Below, piece by piece: positions 46,756-59,896 of a stretch of 64,000 nucleotides of DNA. The position numbers and the translations under genes are program-made. The stretch is taken from NCBI RefSeq assembly GCF_030247195.1, contig NW_026683305.1:82501-146500 (forward strand), in the 5' to 3' direction. The notes under the pieces were generated by a model. The model saw only the letters and a list, made by a program, of their open reading frames with translations. It ran no database searches and was not told the origin of the DNA. Within the stretch, counting starts at the first letter, position 1. Every line of letters starts with the position of its first letter. The DNA is from Topomyia yanbarensis (lineage: Eukaryota > Arthropoda > Insecta > Diptera > Culicidae).

Positions 46756-47953
46756 AGGTGCAAAATCGGCAAAGTCCCAAAAAGTCGATTTTTACAAAAA
46801 AAAAAAAATTTCGAGATAACATAAAATCTCGACGTTAAAGATGTGTGGCATCAAAAATACGAATTCGATTTCTAAAATATCATGGGGTCCCCCCTTTAAA
46901 AAAAAATTTGAGTTCCGGCTTATATGGGAATTTCATATGTGACCGGACGATTTAGTCTATATTTCCGGAACAATATAAGCGATCCGTACGAAATTTTATA
47001 GACATCTATGGGGATATTATAACTATCATTTGGGACTAAGTTTGTGAAAATCGGCCCAACCATTTCCGGGAAACTGATGTGAGTTCGTAAATTTTGAAAG
47101 ATGGCCGCTTTTCCCGGGCACTTTCGGAACCATCTATGGTGGTCAATGTAGTCAACGAAAGTTTGGTTGGCCGTGGGTGACCTAGAACAGCAAATTTAAG
47201 TTGTTTGAGAGACATTTTAGCGAAATTTTTACCTTTTTTGCTTTCATCGGAGTATCGGTTTGAATCACAATTTGCTATGTGATCGCACGCCACAACCTGT
47301 AACTCCGGAACCGGAAGTCGGATCGGGATGAAATTAAATAGCCAGTTACGGGGACGCAATACCTTTCATTTGAAGCCAAGTTTAGTCGAATCGGTCTAGC
47401 CATCTCCGAGAAACCGATGTAACTGTTAAGCTGAATTTAGATACTTCCGCCGGGGCTTCCGGAACCGAGGATGGTGGCCAATGTGGCCAAATAGACTTTG
47501 AATGGATGTTAGTGACCTAATACTACAAATCGAAGCAGTTGTGGTCATATTTTGGAAAAATTTTCACCTTTATGCATTCATTGCAGAATTTATTAAAATC
47601 GACATTTTCTGCGTGTTCGTACTTATCACCCTGTAATTCCGGAACCGGAAGTCGGATCCATTAGAAATTCAATAGCAGCCTATGGGAACGTTGCACCTTT
47701 CATTTGAGACTAAGTTTGTCAAAATCGGTTCAGCCATCTCTGAGAAAAATGAGTGACATTTTTGGTCACATACACACACACATACACACACATACATACA
47801 TACACACATACATACACACATACATACACACACAGACATTTGCCGAACTCGACGAACTGAATCGAATGGTATATGTCACTCGGCCCTCCGGACCTCCTTT
47901 GAAAAGTCGCTTTTCAGAGCAATTGCAATACCTTTCTATTGAGAAAGGCAAAA
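46756..47953 (+). repeat. R repeat, full unit
   Basis: A ~1.2-kb unit collinear with 6840-8035 but more diverged. The microsatellite (47768-47835) is longer. It lies 30 kb away from the main array. Confidence 0.85.
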
Positions 47954-48889
47954 ACATCCCGTTGCAAGTTATCCATGAGGAGGGAGGAGGAGGAGGAGGG
48001 CAGAAAATTCCACTTCAAAGCAGATGAGAATTGCAAATATAAGCAAGCACCGCTGATGCTCGAAAATTTCAAAAGAAACATTTTTAAAATGCACCCTACT
48101 GTCTATGCAGTAATGAATTTACTTGCACCGCCAAACGGGAAAACCGAACCGCGGAGCTGTAACATGGATTGTTTGAAAAATACGGAATTGTTAATTGAAC
48201 AATTTTCATGTATGCCAAATGCATGTGTACAAGCATGCATTTGCCCGGAAATAACTTCTTAAAACGATTCCGTGCATATCACAATATCAATTTCACGTGG
48301 ATTCTAGTGCAATCTACTTTCCAATATTGATTATAGTGTACATTTGCACTATAAAGTTTACCTAACCCAACCGGAGAATACAATTTCACATTCATTTGTG
48401 AACTAAAAGTTGATTCACTTGTGAATGTTTACAGTACAATCTGCCGATTCAATCCGTCAATAAAGAACACCATCTTCTTCATTCAACATTGTATGTGTCA
48501 TTCTTTTACCTGGCTCACATCTTCGGAAGTTCATGTCTACCTACGTTCAGTTGTGTTTATTTGGAGAGTTTTAGTCGGATCGTGAATGAACGACTGGCTG
48601 CTGTCAAAGCAATGAACGGATTCGCCAAGAATCATGCGAATGAATGATAATTCCAATCCCTGCGCCGTGGTGCTCTTTGACGTGGAAATGGTTCGACGTC
48701 TATCCTTGAAACGCTCGTGAATGTGGCTCTACGTGACTAAAAAATATTTTAGCATTGCAAATGCTTTACTCTACTATATGGGGCTGGGGCTAGGTGTAAA
48801 ACCAAAATCTGGTTTCGAACTGCGTCACGAAAATGTGGCATAATTTTAAACGACTGTAGCGCTGTTAATTGGGTCATTAAATGAGAAAA
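47954..48889. other. No recognised gene
   Basis: Starts with a GGA-rich run (47978-48000). A 48044-48262 frame has six cysteines in its last part but no recognised domain. AATAAAGAACACC near 48460 could be a polyadenylation-type signal of an old element. Confidence 0.4.
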
Positions 48890-49416
48890 AAACCTGTTTT
48901 AATCCACCTAGTGGTGCAATTGTGCCTTTCTCATTTCTTTAAACTATGAGTCTATGGCTGGTTATGTTCGTTTCAATTATGGAAACATCTACTACATTCT
49001 ATACCTACACACAATAGTTTTCCAGCCACGAACCTGATGAACTATGTGTCGACGGTGAAACACTTGAAACAAAAAAAACATCATACTTTATTAGCCTAAT
49101 CAGCATTAGTTCAATGTTGTCTTCCTGCTAACTACGAACGAACCACTCCCCAGCTTAATTCGGAATGCCTTGTGCTATAGCGGTAGTATAGAGATGATGG
49201 GGTTGAGAGGGGGAGGGGTATGAGTGATGGATGGGGTGGTGGCCGGAGGGGGGGGGGGTGCAATGAGGGGTGATATAAGGGGAATTTAAATTGGAGGTGA
49301 CCGGTGAGGGAGAGGGGTGTGTAAATCTATCCCAGAAACCTTATGTCAATGCCGGATTCATGTTGACGATTTTTAGAGTGATTGCATATCCTTTCTATAT
49401 GAGAAAGGCAAAAAGC
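48890..49416 (+). mobile_element. CCTGTTTTAATCC-family element
   Basis: Same ends as 45703-46273 with a G-rich interior, including a long G run near 49243. The left breakpoint of the 5.4-kb duplication falls inside it, at 48980. Confidence 0.7.
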
Positions 49417-50205
49417 TACGTTATTTGTGCATGACCTCCTAGCTGACAATTAGCTAACATATATATTTTCGAAATCTGGACGGATCTGATTTTTTCAGAT
49501 TTGGATGAACCTGAAGCTGACAAGTCCATACAAGTTACAAATAGTGTTATAACTAGTGTATTAGGAAAAGATTGCAGATTTAAAATAACTCATTTGCTCC
49601 TTTTGTAAACTGGCTGTCCAGAAATGGACGAAAACAAACAGAACAAAATCTAATATGATTTTTAATTATTCGAATTGTTTGAAACACCCAAAGAACATCA
49701 ATTTGAAAGAACAATGTGAACAATGGACTAGTTCGCTATGGACGTGTGGGACAAAGGACTATTTTGCGGAGAGTACAGTCGCAATGAGACGAGAATGTAT
49801 TTATGGAACATTGTTGTCATGTTGTTGTACCATTACATTGTACGATTGATAGATTATAGTGAAGACCCGATTTTATCAGCTCATGATTTTGTCAGCCTCA
49901 TATGAAAATTGATAGTTGGTAGTTTGATGAGCTCTAACAGACGAACCAAGTCCAATTCGAGTAAATTTTTTCTTAAGCATATTTTTCTTATCTTAGAGAT
50001 CCTTAATATAAAAAAAATTTAATTTTATTTTCAATTTTGCGCTGTCTGACCCGAAATTTAAACTAAATGATCGGAAAGGATTATGAAGCTATATCTAGGG
50101 ACTAAAGAAGAATATTTTAAGAACTTCGGTTGTTAAAAAGAGAGAAAAATATATGTCCCGATTTTGCAAATATCCCCATTTTAACAGCCTAAAACTCACC
50201 AAAGG

Positions 50206-50374
50206 AGGGGTGAGCGTAGCGTAGTTGGTAAATCGATTGCCTTTGTACGCAGCGCACCTGGGTTCGAGTCCCAACCCCGCACATAGGGTTAGAAATTTTT
50301 CATAAGAGATTTTTCTAACCCGAAGAGGCGAATGACCTTAAGGTTAAAACCTCTATAATCGAAATAAAAAAAAA
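50206..50374 (+). mobile_element. tRNA-derived SINE (type 2) with TSD
   Basis: A box TAGCGTAGTTGG (50217-50228), strong B box GGTTCGAGTCC (50261-50271), a short unrelated body containing TTTTTCATAAGAGATTTTTC, and an A-rich tail. It is flanked by a 9-bp duplication CACCAAAGG (50197-50205, 50375-50383). Confidence 0.9.
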
Positions 50375-51179
50375 CACCAAAGGGCTGTTAAAAACGGATC
50401 TTCACTGTATTAAAATTGTCTAAAATTGATGCATGTTTTTATGAAAATTCTGCTAGTTAACTTGAGTGCTTATGCTACAGAATTTGCGAATTTGAAGGCT
50501 GATGAAGTACTATCTTTGATAGTCGACACTAAGCTAACGAGGCATCAATACTTATTAATTTGCGCATAAGTAGTAGAAAGGCGCCTTTTAATATTTGGCT
50601 AGATTATAACAGAAGCGCTTTTTCTAAAGATACTTGGAGTTTTCCGATCTGTATACTTCACATCCTTGCTCTCATTTGAGTACTATGGCTCTAAATTTTC
50701 ATAACTTTTCCTACCCAAACCAGTAAACTTAAGCTAATTAAATGTCGCTAAAATGTAAAAAAGGGTTATACCTAAATCGAAAATACAGCTAAGAAATCAA
50801 CCGAATTGAGGCTAGCCTAAACATACAATTAATAAAATTGTCGATTAAAACCAACAAACGATACCGAGTTGATAGCTGAAAGTCATAGTAAGAATGTCGA
50901 TAGATTCTATCATCTTATATAAAATTTGTAGTAAAAAAAAGTTACAGTTCACTAAAGTACGTTGAAATCTAATCTGCAAGGACCGAATTGACGATAATGA
51001 AATCAGATAGTTTATTTATGTTCTCTTTCGTATTCATTACCAACTATTGGCAAAACTTATATCATAAAATGTGTGACAAAATCAATTTATCACTATAAGA
51101 TGAATTGATCTGATCTTTTCGATATCAAATTTGAGCTGAGCGACTCCAAATTCACTTATAATATATGGCTATGGAACGA

Positions 51180-52990
51180 AATTCTCTAAAAAGGTATATG
51201 GCGGATGAAGAGAATGTAGGTCAAAGGGGAGGGAGGGGGGGGGGTGATGTAGAAATAGATGGTGTGAGGGGAAGCTGAGAGGGGGCTGATGGAATATGCA
51301 ACACCCAACCGCATATTATACCCACCATTTGATATTTGGTTTATGAAAATCGGTTCAGTCATCACCGAGTAATCGATGTGACTAATTCTGGAATATGTCC
51401 AGAACCCGAAAATTCCGGAACTGACAATAGTGGACATTATATTCAAAGAATCATTGATTGGCCATCACTGTTATAGACCTGCAAATAGAAATGATGTAAT
51501 CTAGACTTGCAAATAGAAATGGATTTTTATCCTTTGAAGTATTACGATTTTACCGGCTTATATGGGAAATTCCTTCGTGGTCGCAATAAACAACCTGTAA
51601 CTCCGGAACCAAATGCCAGATACGAATGAAATTCAATAACAGTCCATCGGAGTATTGTATCTTTAATTTTTCCCTGAGAAAAAGGTGTGAGGTTAACTTA
51701 CGAACTTGGAAAGTACTGGTGGAATCAAGAACCGCCATAGATGGCCAATGTGGTCAAAGCTGCTTAGAATGATCATTAGTGATCTAGACCCGCAGATTCA
51801 AGTTATTTTGCACCCTTTTTAATATGTATTACACCATTTGAACATCATGGTGTTACCATTTTATATGGGAATTTGCTAGGTGACCGCACTCTTCAACTCG
51901 TAACTCCGGAACCGGAAGTCCGATCGACAAAAAATCAATAGCAGCTTATTGGAGCGTTATACCTTTCATTTGAAATTAAGTTTGAGCGATTCGGTTCAGC
52001 CATCTCTGAGAAAAGTGAGTGAGTTTTGAATCACTCTGAAAACCGACTTTTTAACCGAAACCCGGAGGGCCGAGTCTCATATACCGACTCAGTTCGTCGA
52101 AATTGACAAATGTCTGTGTGTGTATGTATGTGTGTGTCATTTAAACTCACACAATTTTCTCAGAGATGGCTGAACCGATTTTCGCAAACTTAGTTTCATC
52201 TGAAAGGTATAACGTTCCCATAAGCTGCTATTGAATTTTTAGTTGATCCGACTTCCGGTTCCGGAGTTACGGTTTGAAGAGTGCGATCACACAGAAAATT
52301 CCCATATAAACTGGTACCACCATGATGTTCAAATGATCTAAAACATATTAAAATAGATGTAACATTACTCTAGTTTGCGGGTCTGGATCACTAATGATCA
52401 ATCAAAGCGGCTTTGACCACATTGGCCACCTATGACGGTTCATGACGCCCCGGGGAACCCGCCAAGTTCTTAAGCTAATATCACACCCATTCCCCAACGA
52501 TTTTTACAAACTTGATTTCAAATGAAAGATACAGTAATACCATTGACTGCTGCTGAATTTCATTCGGTTCTGACTCTTGCTTCCGGAGTTACAGGGGTGT
52601 TAGGATACACTGGAATTTCCCATATAAATCGGTACAATCGTAATACCTCAGAGGCTAAAAACTATTTAAATGGTTACCAAATTACTTTTAATCGCAGATC
52701 TAGATCACTGATTGCCAATCAAACATTCTTTGAATACATTGTCCACTACTTAAAGTCACATCGGTTCTTAGGAGATGACTGAACCGATTTTCTCAAACCA
52801 AATCTCAAATGGAAGGCAAAATATGCAGTTGAGCATTGCGTCGCCGCCCCTCCCCCCGCCTTGCCCTTACACCTTTCTCCTTCATCTCTAACCCCCTTCC
52901 CTTGGACCACCGTCACACCCGCGTTTCCTTCATCCACCCCGTATACCGAAATAAGATGAAGGATTTCTGACGCATCCTCCACTCCCACTC
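51180..52990. repeat. ~1.8-kb imperfect inverted repeat, copy 1
   Basis: Two diverged arms meet near 52025-52140. Mirrored pairs include CATTTGAACATCATGGTG (51837) with CACCATGATGTTCAAATG (52320), GAAAATCGGTTCAGTCATCA (51345) with ATGACTGAACCGATTTTCTC (52775), and outer G-rich (51225-51245) with C-rich (52848-52860) tracts. The arms are R-family sequence. The spacer holds CCCGGAGGGCCG and a TATG microsatellite. Confidence 0.75.
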
Positions 52991-53096
52991 TACTAACCCC
53001 CCATTCCCTCCACTTTCAAACCCATGCCACCAACATTTCAAAATATAATCACATGAAGATAACATTGAACTCATGCTGATTAAGCTAATTAAACCT

Positions 53097-54290
53097 TTCT
53101 CATATAGAAAGGTTATGCAATTGCTCCAAAAACCGACTTTCTAACCGAGGCCCGGAAGGCCGAGTCTCATATAACATTCGACTCAGTTCGCCGAGATCGC
53201 AAAATATCAGTGTATGCATGTGTGTATGTATGTGTGTATGTATGTTTGTATGTATGTATGTTTTTTTTATAGTAAGGTTAAAAAAGCTTCAAAAGCCTGG
53301 CCTGTAGTGTATTGGCACTGTGTGGGACTCACGACTCACGTTTGTGCCTAACAACTAAAAACATTCCTTACTTTTTACGCCCTTCTTCCCCACGGAACTA
53401 CGTCATCGTATTACTTCGAATTCTCCGGCGGCAGAGCGCTCCCGACACCGATGTACGTTTCTGTCTCACAGAAATGTATGTATGTATGTATGTATGTATG
53501 TGTGAATGTGTGGATTTGTTAACAAAATTTCCACATCGGTTTCCCGGAGATGGCTGAACCGATTTTTACAAACTAAGATTCAAATGAAAGGTATAATATT
53601 CCCATAGGTTGCTATTGAATTTCATTTTCAACCGACATCTTGTTCCGAATTACGAGTTGAAGAGTATGGTTACAAAACAAAATTGGTTGATTTGTCCACA
53701 TCGGTATCTCAGAATTTTCTGAACCGATTTTGACAAACTTGATTTTAAATGAAAGGTCCATCAGCTGCTGTTGAATTTTGTGTGGATCCGAGTTCTGGTT
53801 CCTGAATTACAGGGTGATACGTACGATCACGCAGCAAATTCCGATTCTAACGAATTCTGCGACGAATGTAAAAAAGTGATTTTTTTTCCAAAATGTAAAC
53901 ACAATTGTTGAATGTGTAGATCTAGGTCACCAACAGTCATTCAAAGTCTCTTTGGCCACACTGGTTTGGTTTCTCGAAAATGGCTAGATCGATTTGATCA
54001 ACTTAGTCTCAAATGAAAGGTGTTGCGTCCTCGGAAACTGATATTAAATTCCATCTCCATCCGACTTCCGGCTCCGGAGTTACGCGTTGTGGAGTGCGAT
54101 CACATAGAAAACTCCGATTCAAACCGATACCGCGATTAATGCAGAAAGGTGCTCTTATATATACTTACCAAGTGTAATAAGAATGAAAGACATTTCCATT
54201 ATGTTATATTGTACGAACCAGCTATTAAATCATAGTTTGTAGAAATGAGAAAGGCACAATTGCACCTCTAAGTGGATTAAAACAGGTTTT
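53097..54290 (-). mobile_element. Complete R-family element carrying an R1 LINE end, copy 1
   Basis: On the minus strand: AAAACCTGTTTTAATCC start at 54290, R-type internal repeats, ACAY microsatellite split by a LINE 3' end (53262-53474), the GGCGAACTGAGTCGAATG block, CGGCCTTCCGGGCC and the end CCTTTCTATATGAGAAAGG. It shows that the CCTGTTTTAATCC terminus and the GAGAAAGG terminus are two ends of one element. Confidence 0.75.
53262..53474 (-). pseudogene. R1-clade LINE 3' end inserted in ACAY repeats, copy 1
   Basis: About 210 bp flanked on both sides by TATG repeats (ACAY on the LINE strand). The minus strand reads a coding remnant (SALPPENS, then YDDVVPWGRRA and stop), then a 3' UTR with GAGTCCCACACAGTGCC, and ends GCTTTTTTAACCTTACTAT plus an A run. 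The 3' UTR style fits R1-clade elements of the Waldo type, which are known to insert in (ACAY)n. Confidence 0.6.
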
Positions 54291-55627
54291 TTATTACTTA
54301 CATCGATAAAGCTGATTTTCGTGATTGCAACAATGTTTTTTTCCAACTCAGGAAACGTGAAAATAAAATTAAAATTTAAAATAAAGAAATATGTTGACAG
54401 TCTGGAAACATCTACTACATTCTATACCTACACACAATAGTTTTCCAGCCACGAACCTGATGAACTATGTGTCGACGGTGAAACACTTGAAACAAAAAAA
54501 ACATCATACTTTATTAGCCTAATCAGCATTAGTTCAATGTTGTCTTCCTGCTAACTACGAACGAACCACTCCCCAGCTTAATTCGGAATGCCTTGTGCTA
54601 TAGCGGTAGTATAGAGATGATGGGGTTGAGAGGGGGAGGGGTATGAGTGATGGATGGGGTGGTGGCCGGAGGGGGGGGGGTGCAATGAGGGGTGATATAA
54701 GGGGAATTTAAATTGGAGGTGACCGGTGAGGGAGAGGGGTGTGTAAATCTATCCCAGAAACCTTATGTCAATGCCGGATTCATGTTGACGATTTTTAGAG
54801 TGATTGCATATCCTTTCTATATGAGAAAGGCAAAAAGCTACGTTATTTGTGCATGACCTCCTAGCTGACAATTAGCTAACATATATATTTTCGAAATCTG
54901 GACGGATCTGATTTTTTCAGATTTGGATGAACCTGAAGCTGACAAGTCCATACAAGTTACAAATAGTGTTATAACTAGTGTATTAGGAAAAGATTGCAGA
55001 TTTAAAATAACTCATTTGCTCCTTTTGTAAACTGGCTGTCCAGAAATGGACGAAAACAAACAGAACAAAATCTAATATGATTTTTAATTATTCGAATTGT
55101 TTGAAACACCCAAAGAACATCAATTTGAAAGAACAATGTGAACAATGGACTAGTTCGCTATGGACGTGTGGGACAAAGGACTATTTTGCGGAGAGTACAG
55201 TCGCAATGAGACGAGAATGTATTTATGGAACATTGTTGTCATGTTGTTGTACCATTACATTGTACGATTGATAGATTATAGTGAAGACCCGATTTTATCA
55301 GCTCATGATTTTGTCAGCCTCATATGAAAATTGATAGTTGGTAGTTTGATGAGCTCTAACAGACGAACCAAGTCCAATTCGAGTAAATTTTTTCTTAAGC
55401 ATATTTTTCTTATCTTAGAGATCCTTAATATAAAAAAAATTTAATTTTATTTTCAATTTTGCGCTGTCTGACCCGAAATTTAAACTAAATGATCGGAAAG
55501 GATTATGAAGCTATATCTAGGGACTAAAGAAGAATATTTTAAGAACTTCGGTTGTTAAAAAGAGAGAAAAATATATGTCCCGATTTTGCAAATATCCCCA
55601 TTTTAACAGCCTAAAACTCACCAAAGG

Positions 55628-55796
55628 AGGGGTGAGCGTAGCGTAGTTGGTAAATCGATTGCCTTTGTACGCAGCGCACCTGGGTTCGAGTCCCAACCCC
55701 GCACATAGGGTTAGAAATTTTTCATAAGAGATTTTTCTAACCCGAAGAGGCGAATGACCTTAAGGTTAAAACCTCTATAATCGAAATAAAAAAAAA
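55628..55796 (+). mobile_element. tRNA-derived SINE (type 2), duplicated copy
   Basis: Same insertion as at 50206, copied by the tandem duplication. The same CACCAAAGG flanks are at 55619 and 55797. Confidence 0.9.
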
Positions 55797-56601
55797 CACC
55801 AAAGGGCTGTTAAAAACGGATCTTCACTGTATTAAAATTGTCTAAAATTGATGCATGTTTTTATGAAAATTCTGCTAGTTAACTTGAGTGCTTATGCTAC
55901 AGAATTTGCGAATTTGAAGGCTGATGAAGTACTATCTTTGATAGTCGACACTAAGCTAACGAGGCATCAATACTTATTAATTTGCGCATAAGTAGTAGAA
56001 AGGCGCCTTTTAATATTTGGCTAGATTATAACAGAAGCGCTTTTTCTAAAGATACTTGGAGTTTTCCGATCTGTATACTTCACATCCTTGCTCTCATTTG
56101 AGTACTATGGCTCTAAATTTTCATAACTTTTCCTACCCAAACCAGTAAACTTAAGCTAATTAAATGTCGCTAAAATGTAAAAAAGGGTTATACCTAAATC
56201 GAAAATACAGCTAAGAAATCAACCGAATTGAGGCTAGCCTAAACATACAATTAATAAAATTGTCGATTAAAACCAACAAACGATACCGAGTTGATAGCTG
56301 AAAGTCATAGTAAGAATGTCGATAGATTCTATCATCTTATATAAAATTTGTAGTAAAAAAAAGTTACAGTTCACTAAAGTACGTTGAAATCTAATCTGCA
56401 AGGACCGAATTGACGATAATGAAATCAGATAGTTTATTTATGTTCTCTTTCGTATTCATTACCAACTATTGGCAAAACTTATATCATAAAATGTGTGACA
56501 AAATCAATTTATCACTATAAGATGAATTGATCTGATCTTTTCGATATCAAATTTGAGCTGAGCGACTCCAAATTCACTTATAATATATGGCTATGGAACG
56601 A

Positions 56602-58415
56602 AATTCTCTAAAAAGGTATATGGCGGATGAAGAGAATGTAGGTCAAAGGGGAGGGAGGGGGGGGGGGGGTGATGTAGAAATAGATGGTGTGAGGGGAAGC
56701 TGAGAGGGGGCTGATGGAATATGCAACACCCAACCGCATATTATACCCACCATTTGATATTTGGTTTATGAAAATCGGTTCAGTCATCACCGAGTAATCG
56801 ATGTGACTAATTCTGGAATATGTCCAGAACCCGAAAATTCCGGAACTGACAATAGTGGACATTATATTCAAAGAATCATTGATTGGCCATCACTGTTATA
56901 GACCTGCAAATAGAAATGATGTAATCTAGACTTGCAAATAGAAATGGATTTTTATCCTTTGAAGTATTACGATTTTACCGGCTTATATGGGAAATTCCTT
57001 CGTGGTCGCAATAAACAACCTGTAACTCCGGAACCAAATGCCAGATACGAATGAAATTCAATAACAGTCCATCGGAGTATTGTATCTTTAATTTTTCCCT
57101 GAGAAAAAGGTGTGAGGTTAACTTACGAACTTGGAAAGTACTGGTGGAATCAAGAACCGCCATAGATGGCCAATGTGGTCAAAGCTGCTTAGAATGATCA
57201 TTAGTGATCTAGACCCGCAGATTCAAGTTATTTTGCACCCTTTTTAATATGTATTACACCATTTGAACATCATGGTGTTACCATTTTATATGGGAATTTG
57301 CTAGGTGACCGCACTCTTCAACTCGTAACTCCGGAACCGGAAGTCCGATCGACAAAAAATCAATAGCAGCTTATTGGAGCGTTATACCTTTCATTTGAAA
57401 TTAAGTTTGAGCGATTCGGTTCAGCCATCTCTGAGAAAAGTGAGTGAGTTTTGAATCACTCTGAAAACCGACTTTTTAACCGAAACCCGGAGGGCCGAGT
57501 CTCATATACCGACTCAGTTCGTCGAAATTGACAAATGTCTGTGTGTGTATGTATGTGTGTGTCATTTAAACTCACACAATTTTCTCAGAGATGGCTGAAC
57601 CGATTTTCGCAAACTTAGTTTCATCTGAAAGGTATAACGCTCCCATAAGCTGCTATTGAATTTTTAGTTGATCCGACTTCCGGTTCCGGAGTTACGGTTT
57701 GAAGAGTGCGATCACACAGAAAATTCCCATATAAACTGGTACCACCATGATGTTCAAATGATCTAAAACATATTAAAATAGATGTAACATTACTCTAGTT
57801 TGCGGGTCTGGATCACTAATGATCAATCAAAGCGGCTTTGACCACATTGGCCACCTATGACGGTTCATGACGCCCCGGGGAACCCGCCAAGTTCTTAAGC
57901 TAATATCACACCCATTCCCCAACGATTTTTACAAACTTGATTTCAAATGAAAGATACAGTAATACCATTGACTGCTGCTGAATTTCATTCGGTTCTGACT
58001 CTTGCTTCCGGAGTTACAGGGGTGTTAGGATACACTGGAATTTCCCATATAAATCGGTACAATCGTAATACCTCAGAGGCTAAAAACTATTTAAATGGTT
58101 ACCAAATTACTTTTAATCGCAGATCTAGATCACTGATTGCCAATCAAACATTCTTTGAATACATTGTCCACTACTTAAAGTCACATCGGTTCTTAGGAGA
58201 TGACTGAACCGATTTTCTCAAACCAAATCTCAAATGGAAGGCAAAATATGCAGTTGAGCATTGCGTCGCCGCCCCTCCCCCCGCCTTGCCCTTACACCTT
58301 TCTCCTTCATCTCTAACCCCCTTCCCTTGGACCACCGTCACACCCGCGTTTCCTTCATCCACCCCGTATACCGAAATAAGATGAAGGATTTCTGACGCAT
58401 CCTCCACTCCCACTC
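56602..58415. repeat. ~1.8-kb imperfect inverted repeat, copy 2
   Basis: Copy in the second half of the tandem duplication, with a slightly longer G run. Confidence 0.75.
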
Positions 58416-58521
58416 TACTAACCCCCCATTCCCTCCACTTTCAAACCCATGCCACCAACATTTCAAAATATAATCACATGAAGATAACATTGAACTCATG
58501 CTGATTAAGCTAATTAAACCT

Positions 58522-59715
58522 TTCTCATATAGAAAGGTTATGCAATTGCTCCAAAAACCGACTTTCTAACCGAGGCCCGGAAGGCCGAGTCTCATATAAC
58601 ATTCGACTCAGTTCGCCGAGATCGCAAAATATCAGTGTATGCATGTGTGTATGTATGTGTGTATGTATGTTTGTATGTATGTATGTTTTTTTTATAGTAA
58701 GGTTAAAAAAGCTTCAAAAGCCTGGCCTGTAGTGTATTGGCACTGTGTGGGACTCACGACTCACGTTTGTGCCTAACAACTAAAAACATTCCTTACTTTT
58801 TACGCCCTTCTTCCCCACGGAACTACGTCATCGTATTACTTCGAATTCTCCGGCGGCAGAGCGCTCCCGACACCGATGTACGTTTCTGTCTCACAGAAAT
58901 GTATGTATGTATGTATGTATGTATGTGTGAATGTGTGGATTTGTTAACAAAATTTCCACATCGGTTTCCCGGAGATGGCTGAACCGATTTTTACAAACTA
59001 AGATTCAAATGAAAGGTATAATATTCCCATAGGTTGCTATTGAATTTCATTTTCAACCGACATCTTGTTCCGAATTACGAGTTGAAGAGTATGGTTACAA
59101 AACAAAATTGGTTGATTTGTCCACATCGGTATCTCAGAATTTTCTGAACCGATTTTGACAAACTTGATTTTAAATGAAAGGTCCATCAGCTGCTGTTGAA
59201 TTTTGTGTGGATCCGAGTTCTGGTTCCTGAATTACAGGGTGATACGTACGATCACGCAGCAAATTCCGATTCTAACGAATTCTGCGACGAATGTAAAAAA
59301 GTGATTTTTTTTCCAAAATGTAAACACAATTGTTGAATGTGTAGATCTAGGTCACCAACAGTCATTCAAAGTCTCTTTGGCCACACTGGTTTGGTTTCTC
59401 GAAAATGGCTAGATCGATTTGATCAACTTAGTCTCAAATGAAAGGTGTTGCGTCCTCGGAAACTGATATTAAATTCCATCTCCATCCGACTTCCGGCTCC
59501 GGAGTTACGCGTTGTGGAGTGCGATCACATAGAAAACTCCGATTCAAACCGATACCGCGATTAATGCAGAAAGGTGCTCTTATATATACTTACCAAGTGT
59601 AATAAGAATGAAAGACATTTCCATTATGTTATATTGTACGAACCAGCTATTAAATCATAGTTTGTAGAAATGAGAAAGGCACAATTGCACCTCTAAGTGG
59701 ATTAAAACAGGTTTT
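58522..59715 (-). mobile_element. R-family element, copy 2
   Basis: Second copy of 53097-54290 within the tandem duplication. Confidence 0.75.
58687..58899 (-). pseudogene. R1-clade LINE 3' end, copy 2
   Basis: Second copy of 53262-53474, not an independent insertion. Confidence 0.6.
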
Positions 59716-59896
59716 TTATTACTTACATCGATAAAGCTGATTTTCGTGATTGCAACAATGTTTTTTTCCAACTCAGGAAACGTGAAAATAAAATTAAAAT
59801 TTAAAATAAAGAAATATGTTGACAGTCTGGATTTGACACTATAGGAAGGATTTGACATATCGAATTTCACGACAAATGATGCCCTGTAAGAAAAAA

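Larger units (their letters stand above)
48980..54402 (+). repeat. 5.42-kb tandem duplication, copy 1
   Basis: Directly followed by a near-identical copy. Breakpoints share TGG (48980-48982, 54403-54405, 59828-59830). By eye the copies differ mainly in poly-G length and single bases, for example 52217 versus 57642. Confidence 0.9.
54403..59827 (+). repeat. 5.42-kb tandem duplication, copy 2
   Basis: Second copy, offset 5422-5425 bp. It carries the SINE, the inverted repeat, the R-family element and the R1 3' end of copy 1. Confidence 0.9.

Noticed and set aside
50211..50285. Possible functional tRNA gene
   Set aside because: A and B boxes are good, but the sequence continues into a SINE body and A tail and is bounded by a TSD.
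52522..52782. 86-codon plus-strand frame, repeated at 57947
   Set aside because: Part of the second arm of an R-family inverted repeat; duplicated only because the whole 5.4-kb unit is.
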